From contig PJAB01001190.1 of the NCBI GenBank assembly GCA_002887195.1, forward strand, positions 1 through 16,476: 16,476 nucleotides of DNA, written 5' to 3'. Both the position numbers and the translations under genes were made by a program. The stretch is from Chrysochromulina parva (Eukaryota; Haptophyta; Prymnesiales; Chrysochromulinaceae). Shown here piece by piece: positions 1 through 8,532 of the stretch (the stretch's first letter is position 1; each line of letters opens with the position of its first letter). The notes under the pieces were generated by a model. The model was not told the DNA's origin. It saw nothing but the letters and a program-made list of their open reading frames with translations, and did no database searches.

Positions 1-1692
1 GCGGCGGACGTGGACGGCGACGGCGACCTCGACGTGCTGCTTGGGAACTATGGCAGTCCCAGCCGAGTGCTCATCAACGCGGGCGATGGCACCTTCCCGA
101 CGAGCATGGAGGTGCCCAGCAGCAATGCGGGCACGTACTCGATCGCGGCGGCGGACGTGGACGGCGACGGCGACCTCGACCTGTTGCTTGGGAACAATGG
201 CAGTCCCAGCCGAGTGCTGATCAACGCGGGCGACGGCACCTTCCCGACGAGCATGCAGCTGCCCGGCGGCGGCACGTCAACGAGGTCGATCGCGGCGGCG
301 GACATGGACGGCGACGGCGACCTCGACGTGCTGCTTGGGAACAATGGCAGTCCCAGCCGAGTGCTGATCAACGCGGGCGATGGCACCTTCCCGACGAGCA
401 TGCAGCTGCCCGGCGGCAGCGATTACACAAGGTCGATTGCAGCGGCGGACATGGATGGCGACGGCGACCTCGATGTGCTGCTTGGGAACTATGGCAGTCC
501 CAGCCGAGTGCTGCTCAACGCGGGCGACGGCACCTTCCCGACGAGCATCGCAGTGCCCGGCGGCAGCGCGGACACTTTGTCGATCGCGGCGGCGGACGTG
601 GACGGCGACGGCGACCTCGACGTGCTGCTTGGGAACGAAGACAGTCCCAGCCGAGTGCTGCTCAACGCGGCGCACGTCGGCACCTTCCCGACGAGCATTG
701 CGCTGCTCGGCGGCGGCAGCGCAGGCACGTACTCGATCGCGGCGGCGGACGTGGACGGCGACGGCGACCTCGACGTGCTGCTTGGGAACGAAGACAGTCC
801 CAGCCGAGTGCTGCTCAACGCGGGCGACGGCACCTTCCCGACGAGCATCGAGCTGCCCGGCACGTCAACGATTTCGATCGCGGCGGCGGACGTGGACGGC
901 GACGGCGACCTCGACGTGCTGCTTGGGAACGACGGCGATCCCAGCCGAGTGCTGTTCAACGCGGGCGACGGCATCTTCCCAACGAGCATCGAGCTGCCCG
1001 GCGCCGGCGCGTCCACGTTTTCGATCGCGGCGGCGGACATGGACGGCGACGGGGACCTCGACGTGCTGCTTGGGAACTATGACAGTCCCAGCCGAGTGCT
1101 GTTCAACGCGGGCGACGGCACCTTCCCGACGAGCATCGAGCTGCCCGGCGGCAGCGCGGAAACGTTTTCGATCGCAGCGGCGGACATGGACGGCGACGGC
1201 GACCTCGACGTGCTGCTTGGGAACGACGGCGATCCCAGCCGAGTGCTGCTCAACGCGGGCGACGGCACCTTTCCGACGAGCATCGCGCTGCTCGGCGGCG
1301 CGTTAACGTATTCTATCGCGGCGGCGGACATGGATGGCGACGGGGACCTCGACGTGCTGCTTGGGAACCATGGCAGTCCCAGCGAATTGCTGCTCAACGC
1401 GGGCGACGGCACCTTCCCGACGAGCGTTGTGGTGCCCGGTGGCGGAGCGTTGACCTGGTCGATCGCGGCGGCGGACGTGGACGGCGACGGCGACCTCGAC
1501 GTGCTGCTTGGGAACTATGGCAGTCCCAGCCGAGTGCTGCTCAACGCGGGCGACGGCACCTTCCCGACGAGCATCGAGCTGCCCGGCGGCGGCTCGTTCA
1601 CGAGGTCGATCGCGGCGGCGGACATGGACGGCGACGGCAAGCTCGACGCGCTGCTTGGGAACTATGGTGGTCCCAGCCGTCTGCTGCCCTTC
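1..1692 (+). repeat. Tandem array of twelve ~147-bp FG-GAP units
   Basis: Units begin at 1, 148, 295, 442, 589, 742, 883, 1030, 1177, 1321, 1468 and 1615. Most are 147 bp (49 residues); variants of 141, 144 and 153 bp all keep the frame. The core, from AAD-V/M-DGDGDLD to LLGN, is almost identical between units even at synonymous positions. The linker after TFPTS varies. The twelfth unit is cut short and diverges (DGDGKLDALLGN) where the Cys-rich stalk begins. The array continues past the left edge. Such identity points to recent amplification or gene conversion. Confidence 0.93.
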
Positions 1693-3636
1693 ATCAGATG
1701 CTCTCAGCCTGGCACGGCACGCAGCCGCTTTGGCAATGGATGCGTCCGCTGCCCCGCTCCCTCTTCACGCCGCGACGACCATTTCGATATCTGCTACGAG
1801 TGTGAAGAGCACACGGAGCTCGATGGCCACGGCGAATGCTCCTCCTGCAAGCCCGGCTATGAGCGCTCTGTGGGGGCCGCCGAGTGCACTGCCTGCCCGC
1901 GCGGCAAGCGCCAAGATAAGGCTGGCACGCTCTGTGTCGACTGCTCCCCCGGCACGTACGCTCCGTTTGATGGCCTGTTCGGCCCCACGTGCTTGCCTTG
2001 CGGGCAGGGCAGCTTCTCAGAGCGCGATGAGCAGTGCCCACACGCGCCGCCGACACCACCTGCTCTGATTGCAGCTGCGCGTGGCATGATGGTTAGCCCA
2101 CTTGAGGTGGCAGCCCCCGCCTCCGGTTCTGTACTCATCCTGGCGCTTCTCGTGGCGATGGCTCGGCGTCAGTGGCGTCTAAGGCACACGCGGAAGCTCA
2201 TCCAGCCGTCTGAGAACAATTCTATGTCCTTGCACGAGGTGTCCCTTTGGCGATTGTCGCGCCTCTCGCCCCGCACCTGGAATTCGTCAAGCCCCGCCAC
2301 GGTGCTTTCGGTGCCTTCTGACGAGCCGACGCAGCTCGAGGTGGTGGACTTCTCGACGCTTACGATGGGCAGGCCGATCGGCAAAGGCGGCTTCGCGACC
2401 GTCTGGACTGCGAGGTGGCAGGGCAACAACCTCGCTGTCAAGGTGCTCAACATGGAGCAGGAGACCCTCGATGAGTCGGCCGCGCATCAGGAGGTGGCCA
2501 TTCTTCAGGAGGTCGCCATCCTGCGTCGCCTGCGCCACCCGTGCATCTGCGCCCTCTTCGGCCACATGCGGGTTGACCAGCGGCCCGCGCTCGTCCTCGA
2601 GTACATGGCCGGCGGCTCGCTCGCCGCATACCTCTTTAACAAGTCAAGGTTGCCCCCCGAGGAAACCGTCCTGGCCAGCGTCTCGGGCATCAATTCAGTC
2701 TGGGCCTACCTCATGAGCGGGGTGAGGTCACCCTTCGCCCTCGACGCCGCCTCAGCGCCGGTCGCACCGCAAGCGTCGCTCGGCCGCCAGCTGATGGAGC
2801 CGCCGCCACGTCCACCCCTAGACGACCAGAAGATTGGCTTCGCCTTGCAGCTGGCGAGCGGGCTGTGCTTCCTCCACTCGCACGGCATCCTGCACCACGA
2901 TATCAAGACGGATAATGCACTGCTCGACGCGCACTACACGGTGTGCAAGCTCTCCGACTTTGGTTTAGCGAGCCTCAGCCTGAACTACGCGTGTCGTACT
3001 AGCGCGAATACGGCCGCAGTGGGGGGTACACTTCGGTATCTGGCACCCGAGAGGGCGGAGGAGTCGCACCGTCACGCGCGCAAGAGCCGCAATCGTGACG
3101 ACGGCCGTGGCGGCAGCAGCGTCAGCCTCGGCCTGGGCCGCACGCTCGTCAGCTTTGAGGACCGGGCCGATGTCTATGCCTTTGGACTCTTGCTCTGGGA
3201 GCTCATGCATGAGCGCCGCGCCTTTGAGGGTATGCCGAGCCCAGCTGCTTTCTTAGGCGCCTGCAATGGGCTTCGGCCACAATTTTCGGAGGCTTTTCAT
3301 CGCGATCTGATTATCCCGGCACTCACGGTCGAGTGTTGGGCGCAGCGTCCAGAGGACCGCCCGAGCATGAGCACCGTGCTCGAGAGGCTCGAAGCGTGCA
3401 TGCAGGCCTTCTTTGCGCCCCCTCACAACCTCTCGAATCTGCAATCGATAGACTCGTCGATGGATCTGCACAAAAGCCCTCGAGAGGTGCGTGCATGCAA
3501 GCCTTCTTTGCGCCCCTTCACTGAACAAGGTGCGTCTTTTCCGGTCCAGCGAGGCAAATACCCGTGGGACTGGGAACAACAAAACAGAACTGTTGCCCAA
3601 GTATCCGAACCGTGTAACTACAGTACACAGCCATGA
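1..3636 (+). CDS. FG-GAP/VCBS-repeat receptor kinase (TKL-like), 5' partial
   Basis: This is a probable single-pass receptor kinase with the repeats outside and the kinase inside the cell. The frame is open at base 1, so the start and any signal peptide lie outside the window; 1211 residues are visible. In order they are: twelve FG-GAP/VCBS units (residues 1-564), each with a DxDGDGDLD calcium-binding loop; a Cys-rich stalk of paired CxxC motifs (about 565-675); a short hydrophobic helix (about 703-721) followed by Arg/Lys; and a kinase domain (about 785-1135). Kinase motifs seen are the glycine loop GKGGFATV, the lysine in AVKVL (814), HHDIKTDN with Asp 967, DFG (986) and APE (1015). HRD has become HHD, so it is a non-RD kinase, but the catalytic residues are present. 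About 50 extra residues sit between helices D and E, and about 30 follow APE. Ligand and substrates are unknown. TKL is my best family call; another tyrosine-kinase-like group is possible. Confidence 0.9.
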   Translation, partial: AADVDGDGDLDVLLGNYGSPSRVLINAGDGTFPTSMEVPSSNAGTYSIAAADVDGDGDLDLLLGNNGSPSRVLINAGDGTFPTSMQLPGGGTSTRSIAAADMDGDGDLDVLLGNNGSPSRVLINAGDGTFPTSMQLPGGSDYTRSIAAADMDGDGDLDVLLGNYGSPSRVLLNAGDGTFPTSIAVPGGSADTLSIAAADVDGDGDLDVLLGNEDSPSRVLLNAAHVGTFPTSIALLGGGSAGTYSIAAADVDGDGDLDVLLGNEDSPSRVLLNAGDGTFPTSIELPGTSTISIAAADVDGDGDLDVLLGNDGDPSRVLFNAGDGIFPTSIELPGAGASTFSIAAADMDGDGDLDVLLGNYDSPSRVLFNAGDGTFPTSIELPGGSAETFSIAAADMDGDGDLDVLLGNDGDPSRVLLNAGDGTFPTSIALLGGALTYSIAAADMDGDGDLDVLLGNHGSPSELLLNAGDGTFPTSVVVPGGGALTWSIAAADVDGDGDLDVLLGNYGSPSRVLLNAGDGTFPTSIELPGGGSFTRSIAAADMDGDGKLDALLGNYGGPSRLLPFIRCSQPGTARSRFGNGCVRCPAPSSRRDDHFDICYECEEHTELDGHGECSSCKPGYERSVGAAECTACPRGKRQDKAGTLCVDCSPGTYAPFDGLFGPTCLPCGQGSFSERDEQCPHAPPTPPALIAAARGMMVSPLEVAAPASGSVLILALLVAMARRQWRLRHTRKLIQPSENNSMSLHEVSLWRLSRLSPRTWNSSSPATVLSVPSDEPTQLEVVDFSTLTMGRPIGKGGFATVWTARWQGNNLAVKVLNMEQETLDESAAHQEVAILQEVAILRRLRHPCICALFGHMRVDQRPALVLEYMAGGSLAAYLFNKSRLPPEETVLASVSGINSVWAYLMSGVRSPFALDAASAPVAPQASLGRQLMEPPPRPPLDDQKIGFALQLASGLCFLHSHGILHHDIKTDNALLDAHYTVCKLSDFGLASLSLNYACRTSANTAAVGGTLRYLAPERAEESHRHARKSRNRDDGRGGSSVSLGLGRTLVSFEDRADVYAFGLLLWELMHERRAFEGMPSPAAFLGACNGLRPQFSEAFHRDLIIPALTVECWAQRPEDRPSMSTVLERLEACMQAFFAPPHNLSNLQSIDSSMDLHKSPREVRACKPSLRPFTEQGASFPVQRGKYPWDWEQQNRTVAQVSEPCNYSTQP
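3379..3517 (+). repeat. Direct repeat at the kinase C-terminus (95-bp offset)
   Basis: A 28-base segment at 3394-3421 recurs at 3489-3516 with one difference (ATGCAGGCC against ATGCAAGCC). Both copies are preceded by CTCGAGAGG. The offset is 95 bp, so the second copy is read in a different frame by the long reading frame. In the frame of the first copy, the second would end after MQAFFAPLH at a TGA. It could be a simple tandem duplication or the borders of a small GC-AG intron (3406-3501, 96 nt, frame-preserving). Confidence 0.75.
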
Positions 3637-3885
3637 ATAAGTCGTTTTCGTGTAGTGCGATGTGTCTCGCGCTGTGTTGTGCGAATGAATGTGCGGATCC
3701 GTGCACAATCCTCATTTCCGATACCCTGACCTGATTTCAGACTGAGCGACTTACCCAAGGGGGAGTTGATAGGGAGGGATTATATATCTGGATTTGCACA
3801 CAATCATCAAACCCTGATTTCAAACTCTCAGTGATACTGTGTCACGCACACGCGCTCATTCACAAAACTGCTGCCCACTGTCATT
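3637..3885. other. Convergent intergenic region
   Basis: This stretch separates the convergent kinase and COMMD5 genes and must hold both 3' untranslated regions. It is more AT-rich than the genes, for example around 3778-3800. I see no canonical AATAAA, no RNA gene and no repeat. Confidence 0.6.
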
Positions 3886-4557
3886 TTATTGCTTGGCCTT
3901 GAGCATGCCTGCCGGAGCAGTTTTAGCGGGCTTAAGCTTGGCTACCGGCTCGGAGAGGTCAATGGTGGGAACGCGCGCCTCGACGGTCTGCATGTCCTTG
4001 AGCAGCTTCGCCGCGGTGTACCGCAGCTCATTGAAGCGCTGCTTACTCACGTGGAAGGCGTACGTGCTGCCATCACTCAGTGTCGCCTGCATCGTGAGCG
4101 CCGGCCGGAGCACGCGGTGGAGCGCGCTCGTCGAAATCGTGACGTCGAGGCGCCAGCGAAGCGCGCTAAGCGTGGGCAGGCTGCTCACGACTGTCGCCTC
4201 GCCGGCCACCTGCCGCGCGCGCACGTGCTCGACCACTTGCAGCAGCGGCACGATGAAGGGCTCGTGCATCTTGCAGTCGGCGAGCTCGGCGGCGAGCGCT
4301 TTAGCTTTTAGGCTGCTGCGCGAGCACATTCGCACGAACCAGTGCACGCCGGTGAAGAGCGCGCTCAGGGTCGTGCTGTCGAGCGACATGCTCTTCTGCA
4401 GTTTTCTGCTGCTGTCGACATCCGAGCCCTCCATGTAGGCGAAGATGGCCTTGAGCAGCGGATCGAGCGACTCCAGCGTAGGCATGGCGCGAAGGCTGAG
4501 GCGTGCCTCATAGGGCACCTCGATGCCCAGGAAGTAGATCGTGCGGCCCGAGGACAT
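3886..4557 (-). CDS. COMMD5: COMM domain-containing protein, COMMD5-like
   Basis: This is a subunit of the COMMD (CCC/Commander) complex, which works with retriever to recycle membrane cargo from endosomes. The single uninterrupted frame gives 223 residues from ATG 4557 to TAA 3886, close to the length of animal COMMD5. The N-terminal RTIYFLGIEVPYEA matches the FLG-x-x-x-P start of that subfamily. The COMM domain spans about 134-192 and holds LRWRLDVTISTSAL, then MQATLSDGSTYAF, then RFNELRYTAAKLLKDM. The helical N-domain lies at 25-130. A basic, Ala/Pro/Lys-rich tail of about 25 residues is extra. No intron is needed. Assignment to COMMD5 over other paralogues rests on remembered family sequence, not on a search. 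Confidence 0.9.
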   Translation of the reverse strand: MSSGRTIYFLGIEVPYEARLSLRAMPTLESLDPLLKAIFAYMEGSDVDSSRKLQKSMSLDSTTLSALFTGVHWFVRMCSRSSLKAKALAAELADCKMHEPFIVPLLQVVEHVRARQVAGEATVVSSLPTLSALRWRLDVTISTSALHRVLRPALTMQATLSDGSTYAFHVSKQRFNELRYTAAKLLKDMQTVEARVPTIDLSEPVAKLKPAKTAPAGMLKAKQ

Positions 4558-5113
4558 GGGAAAAGGTCCACACTGGGGTCAAGTTTCCGGGACCCCCGAG
4601 ACTTCGTGTTACTCCGCGTTCGCGTTCCTGGGAGGGGCGGGTCCGTCACTGCGAGGTCGACTGCGAGGCGGAAGAACTAGCAGTGTAGACAGGCACGATG
4701 ATGTTGTGCTCACCATGGTCAGCAGCAAAAAGGTTAAACTTAGGACCCTCAGTGCTCAGACCCTCACGCCTCACCGTCGTCATAGCTCATACACACGTCA
4801 CACGCCGTCCGACGGCACAAAGCTTCCGCGGTGACAATGAACGCCGAAAGCTTCATCAAAAACCTCTATTTAGACGCACGTTCTACGCGTGCCTACACGT
4901 ATACACTACACTAGACAAACCGCGCGGGGGGCCCGCTCTGAAACCTGGGCAAGCCCCCGCGCGTGCGTGCCGGCCTTAAGCAGTAAAGCTCGAACGGCTA
5001 AGCGGCAAGACGCACCTGTGCGCCGTTGCGTTCAGTAACTCGCGGGATAGAATAGTCTCGGTCCAGCTCCAGGGGACCTCGGCTGGTCGCGGCTCGGAAG
5101 GTACTCGGAAGTA
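4558..5113. other. Intergenic, COMMD5 promoter side and WW-gene 3' region
   Basis: This 556-bp gap lies between the COMMD5 start and the stop of the WW gene upstream of it; both are on the minus strand. Small open frames exist on the plus strand (for example 4541-4834), but their translations resemble no family and vary with frame as expected in GC-rich DNA. I see no clear TATA box, RNA gene or mobile element. Confidence 0.5.
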
Positions 5114-6682
5114 TCATCTCCCAAACCAACCGGTGACGGTCTTTTCCTTCTTCTTCTCGGCCACCGCCTTAACCTTGGCTGACGCGCCCGACGCGGCGCC
5201 TTTCTTCTCCGCCTCCTTTTGGAGTGTCGTCTTCGATGACGGGGCCGGCGGCGGCAAGCCCAGCTCCGTGATCGGCGCGGCAGCGGCTCGAGCGGCATTA
5301 TGCCTCGCTAGCTTCTCCGCTCGCTCCCTCGCCTTGCGAGCCTTCTCATCCTCGGCAACGGCCGCTGGGGCTCGCTGTGAAGCTCGCTGGCTACTCTGGG
5401 CGCCGTTCCGGGCGGCGCTCCGGCGGCTGCTCCGTCCCGACGGACGCGACGAGGCCTTGGGCGTCGGTGCCCCGGGCGGCGGTGGCGGGGGCAGTGCGCC
5501 CGACATGGCGCCCTGAGAGAGCATGGCCGCTGCCTTGGGCCGATACACCGTTCGGGGTGGAGGCGGGGCAGCCGTCGGCGCAGGCTGTGCCGATGCCTCC
5601 CAAGACTCTGTGAAGACCTTTGACTCTGTGATGACCTTTGGCGTCGGAGGGGCTAGCGCCGCCGGCTCTGTCATGGCGGCTCCCTTGGGTCGATACAACG
5701 CACGGGGTGGAGGCGGGGCGGCCGTCGGCAGTGGCGGCGAGGGCGCAGCAGAGGGTGCCGGCGGCGGCGGTGGTGGCGGCGAGGGCGCATCCGGCGAGGG
5801 CGCGTCGAGCGGCAGATGGCTACTCGAATGCCTCCGAACCTTTTCGAGGGCCTTCGCCGCCGCGGGCACTGCGGACTTTGCGATCGGGTCGATGCCGTCA
5901 GGGTGGAGCAGCGCCGTCGTGGGCGAGGCCCCTAGGGCTGACGAACCCGGGGCTGACGAACCCTGCACCGGGGCCGACTGCAGCTCCCTGCGCCTCTGGT
6001 ACTGCCGGTCGAGCTCCGCGACCTTGGCATCCAGCTGGCGCAAGCGGGACGTGTCCTGCTCCTGCGCCACCTGCGCCTTGATCTTTGCGAGCTGCTCCTC
6101 CAAATTGCCTTCCCGCTCGGGCGACAAGTCCACATGAAGCTTGGCGCGATCGGTACCGAGGCGCGCCTCCCGCCGAGTGCTCCGAGCCGAACCGCCGGCA
6201 TTCTCGGGTGAGGAGGGGTACGAGCTGACGAAACCGTTGACGAAACCGTCGGCCTCGGGGGAGCTGACGAAACCGTACTGGATTTCGTCGCCCTCTCGCA
6301 CGGAGGACCTCCTGCGCGCTTGCCTCGTCTCTTCCACCCGCGCCTTGTCTGCTGTCCATGCCGCCTGCGTGGCCGCCTCGACCCTCGCCTCCGCTTCAAG
6401 AGCAGCCTTGCGCCGCATGATCGTCTTGGGCGTCACGTCCGGCGTAAGCGCCCTAGCCGGCCCCGGTGCGACGGCTGCAGGGACGGCTGCAGGGACGGCT
6501 ACTGCTGCGCCCGCGGCCGCGGACGGCCGCAGCGGCGGCTTGGGTGGTGGCGCCGGCTTGGGTGGTGCCACCGGCGCGGCATCGACAGGGTTTCCCACAG
6601 GGTTGCGCCGGCCTTGCGCCGCTCGCAACCTGCCAGCTGCCATCCCCAAGGCAGCTGGCATAGTGTCCTCGTCGTCCTCGCT

Positions 6683-6721
<39 letters not shown>

Positions 6722-8179
6722 AGAGCGTTGCGCCGTTGCCTTGGCCCCCTGCGGCGGCGCCGCCGCCTTTGCAGCCCGTGCCGCCGGCGCCGCTTTCTTC
6801 TGCTCCAGCTGCTGCTTCTGCTTCTGCTGCTGCTGCTGCTGCTGCTCGCGCTGCTTCCGCATGTTCTCATTGTGGGCCGCAAGCCTCTCCGCGCGCTCTC
6901 TCGCCTTGCGCTCCTTCTCGTCCTCCGGCGGCGCACTCGGAGCGGGCGCCGCGCCCGCCGCTACCTCAGACTGCCGCCCTAGCCCCTGTGCGATGTCGAC
7001 GGTGGCGACACTCCTCGCTGACTCCTCGCTGTCAACGTCAGCGACGGCCGCGGCGGCGGGAGGGGCTGGCAAGGCAGGCCCACCCCGATGGTCCTCCTCC
7101 TTGCCAGCAAAGGGTGTCAGCTTGGTACGCACTGTAGAACGCTCCTGCCCATCAAGGTTGATCGTGTAGTAGGGCGGGTGGTCGTCGTAATGCACCCTGA
7201 CGATGGTGCAGACAGAACGCGTGCCGTCGGCCTTCTGGTACCATGCCTTTGACTGCGGCATCAGCACCGAAATCTCGGCGTTGGTCGCATTACTAGGCAG
7301 GGTTGCCTTATATGGTAGGTCAACCGAATCTTCGAAGGCCTTCGAAGCCGGCTGCGACGGCGGCTGCGGCGGCGGCGGCTGCTTCTGTTGCGGCGGCGGC
7401 CGCGGCCGCGGCGGCGGCTGTGCCCTCTGCGTATCTCGTCGTATCTCGGCGTGCAGCATGGCCATCTCCCGCTCAGTGTTCGCGGCTGCAGCGCCCTGTT
7501 GCTGCAGCTGGCTGACCTGCTGCTGACGCTGCTGCTGCCGGTGCTCCTGCTCGAAATCGAGCGGTTGGCGGCGCCGCACGGCCTGATGAAAGGCGAGCTC
7601 GGTGCGCTGCAGCTCGACTGAGCCGAAGGCTGGTGCGCTCGGGCCCGCTGGTGAGGAGCCAACTGCGGGCGGCGCCCCACGCAGCCGGCTTCGGGGCGTC
7701 GTGTATCGGGATGAATCGGGATCGCCGAGGTCGCTCGAGTAGTACGAGTCGTCCGAATCGTCCAGCGGCGTGCGTACCAGCGGCTTGTACGTGCGCCGCC
7801 GTCGCCACCGCGCGCCATCGCCTCCGGACTCGGCGTCGCCGCCGAGTCGAGCTGGGAGCAACTCACTGCCACCGCCGCCGTTCGGAGGCGACGCTGGTGA
7901 GATCGCCTGCTTAGAGCTAGCCGCGGCAACAGCGGGCACGCTCGATGAGGACGCACCTGATGTTCGTGCAGCTACGCCAAGGCTCGGCGCGGTAGCAGCA
8001 GCAGTCGAAGCTGCAGGTGTCCATGGGTGCAAGGAGGCCATAGCTGGCTTTGCTCCTGCCGCTGCAGGTGAAGCGGGCGCCGCCGCTGCTGCTTCCGGCA
8101 GCTTCCAAGCGGTCTCGCCGGTGGATTCGTTCCAGTAGTAACTGAAGATGCCATCCTGGACCTTGACCCACTCCGCCAT
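5114..8179 (-). CDS. WW-domain, Tudor-like, proline-rich scaffold protein
   Basis: This looks like an adaptor protein. I chose ATG 8179 because the longer frame to 8344 starts at TTG and has no other ATG before it; this gives 1021 residues. A WW domain opens the protein (residues 1-29: EWVKVQDG, YYWN, ETAWKLP). A compact segment at about 303-358 (AWYQKADG, HYDDHPPYYTINLDG, TKL) looks like the small Tudor/SH3-like module found in many algal proteins. Around it are low-complexity tracts: poly-Gln near 440-460, an Asp/Glu run near 487-503, and proline stretches near 795-920 with PPLP and two copies of PPPPR-x-x-YRPK. A basic helix, KARERAE-K/R-LA-x-HN, occurs twice, near 420 and 955. The PPLP and PPYY motifs could bind the protein's own WW domain, which is inference. 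Cellular role unknown. Confidence 0.8.
6826..6848 (-). repeat. CAG/CTG trinucleotide run (poly-Gln)
   Basis: The plus strand reads CTG repeatedly, giving a run of Gln codons in the WW protein next to a wider Gln/Lys-rich stretch. A second, perfect hexanucleotide-like run of GAC/GAG codons (plus-strand CCTCGT repeats at about 6685-6720) encodes the acidic tract. Both are slippage-prone coding microsatellites. Confidence 0.85.
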
Positions 8180-8532
8180 GGGAGCGGCCGGCCAACCCAG
8201 TGACCCTGCAGCGCGATTGGACCCTGGAGCCGACAGCCGAGAATTGACTGTGAATGGCTGTTCGTCAGTTTCGTCGCGCTCAAGCAAGCAAGCAAGCTTG
8301 CTTGCTTGCTTGTCGCGCTCGACCCGCCACGGTACAGTAGCCAACTCGGAATCTAAAGATAGGCAGGCGGGCAGGCGCCTTGTGGGCGGGCGGGCGGGCG
8401 CGCGCGCAACATGGCCCCGCCACTGTGAGTAGCTGAGTACAGTGTGGACTCAGTGCGACACCGCTCTTGCCCCTACCGCCTCCGCTCTCCCGCCTGAGTT
8501 CTCTCAGAGTCAGACACTGTGTGTGTGACTGT
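8180..8532. other. Intergenic, upstream of the WW gene
   Basis: This region lies between the stop of the ShKT-TylF gene (8533) and the WW-gene start. Besides the palindrome it holds a GGGC/GC-rich run at about 8384-8406 and a short TG run at 8519-8526. The GC run could be a promoter element, but no defined motif supports that. Confidence 0.5.
8273..8320. repeat. 32-bp perfect palindrome overlapped by 9-bp direct repeats
   Basis: Bases 8281-8312 read (CAAG)4 followed by (CTTG)4, a perfect 16+16 palindrome with no loop. The nonamer GTCGCGCTC occurs at 8273-8281 and again at 8312-8320, immediately bracketing a 30-bp core. It lies 102-133 bases upstream of the WW-gene ATG, so it is in that gene's leader or promoter and could form a stem in the transcript. 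Confidence 0.9.

Noticed and set aside
48..1412. Antisense and alternate-frame ORFs over the FG-GAP array
   Set aside because: They are shadows of the repeat; their length simply reflects tandem repetition of a stop-free GC-rich unit.
3839..4438. Plus-strand ORFs over COMMD5
   Set aside because: The minus strand carries an intact, full-length COMM protein; the plus-strand translations are low in family-like features.
8180..8344. N-terminal extension of the WW protein by 55 residues
   Set aside because: The first codon of the extension is TTG, there is no ATG before 8179, and the extension runs through the palindrome; a eukaryotic start at the ATG directly before the WW domain is better.
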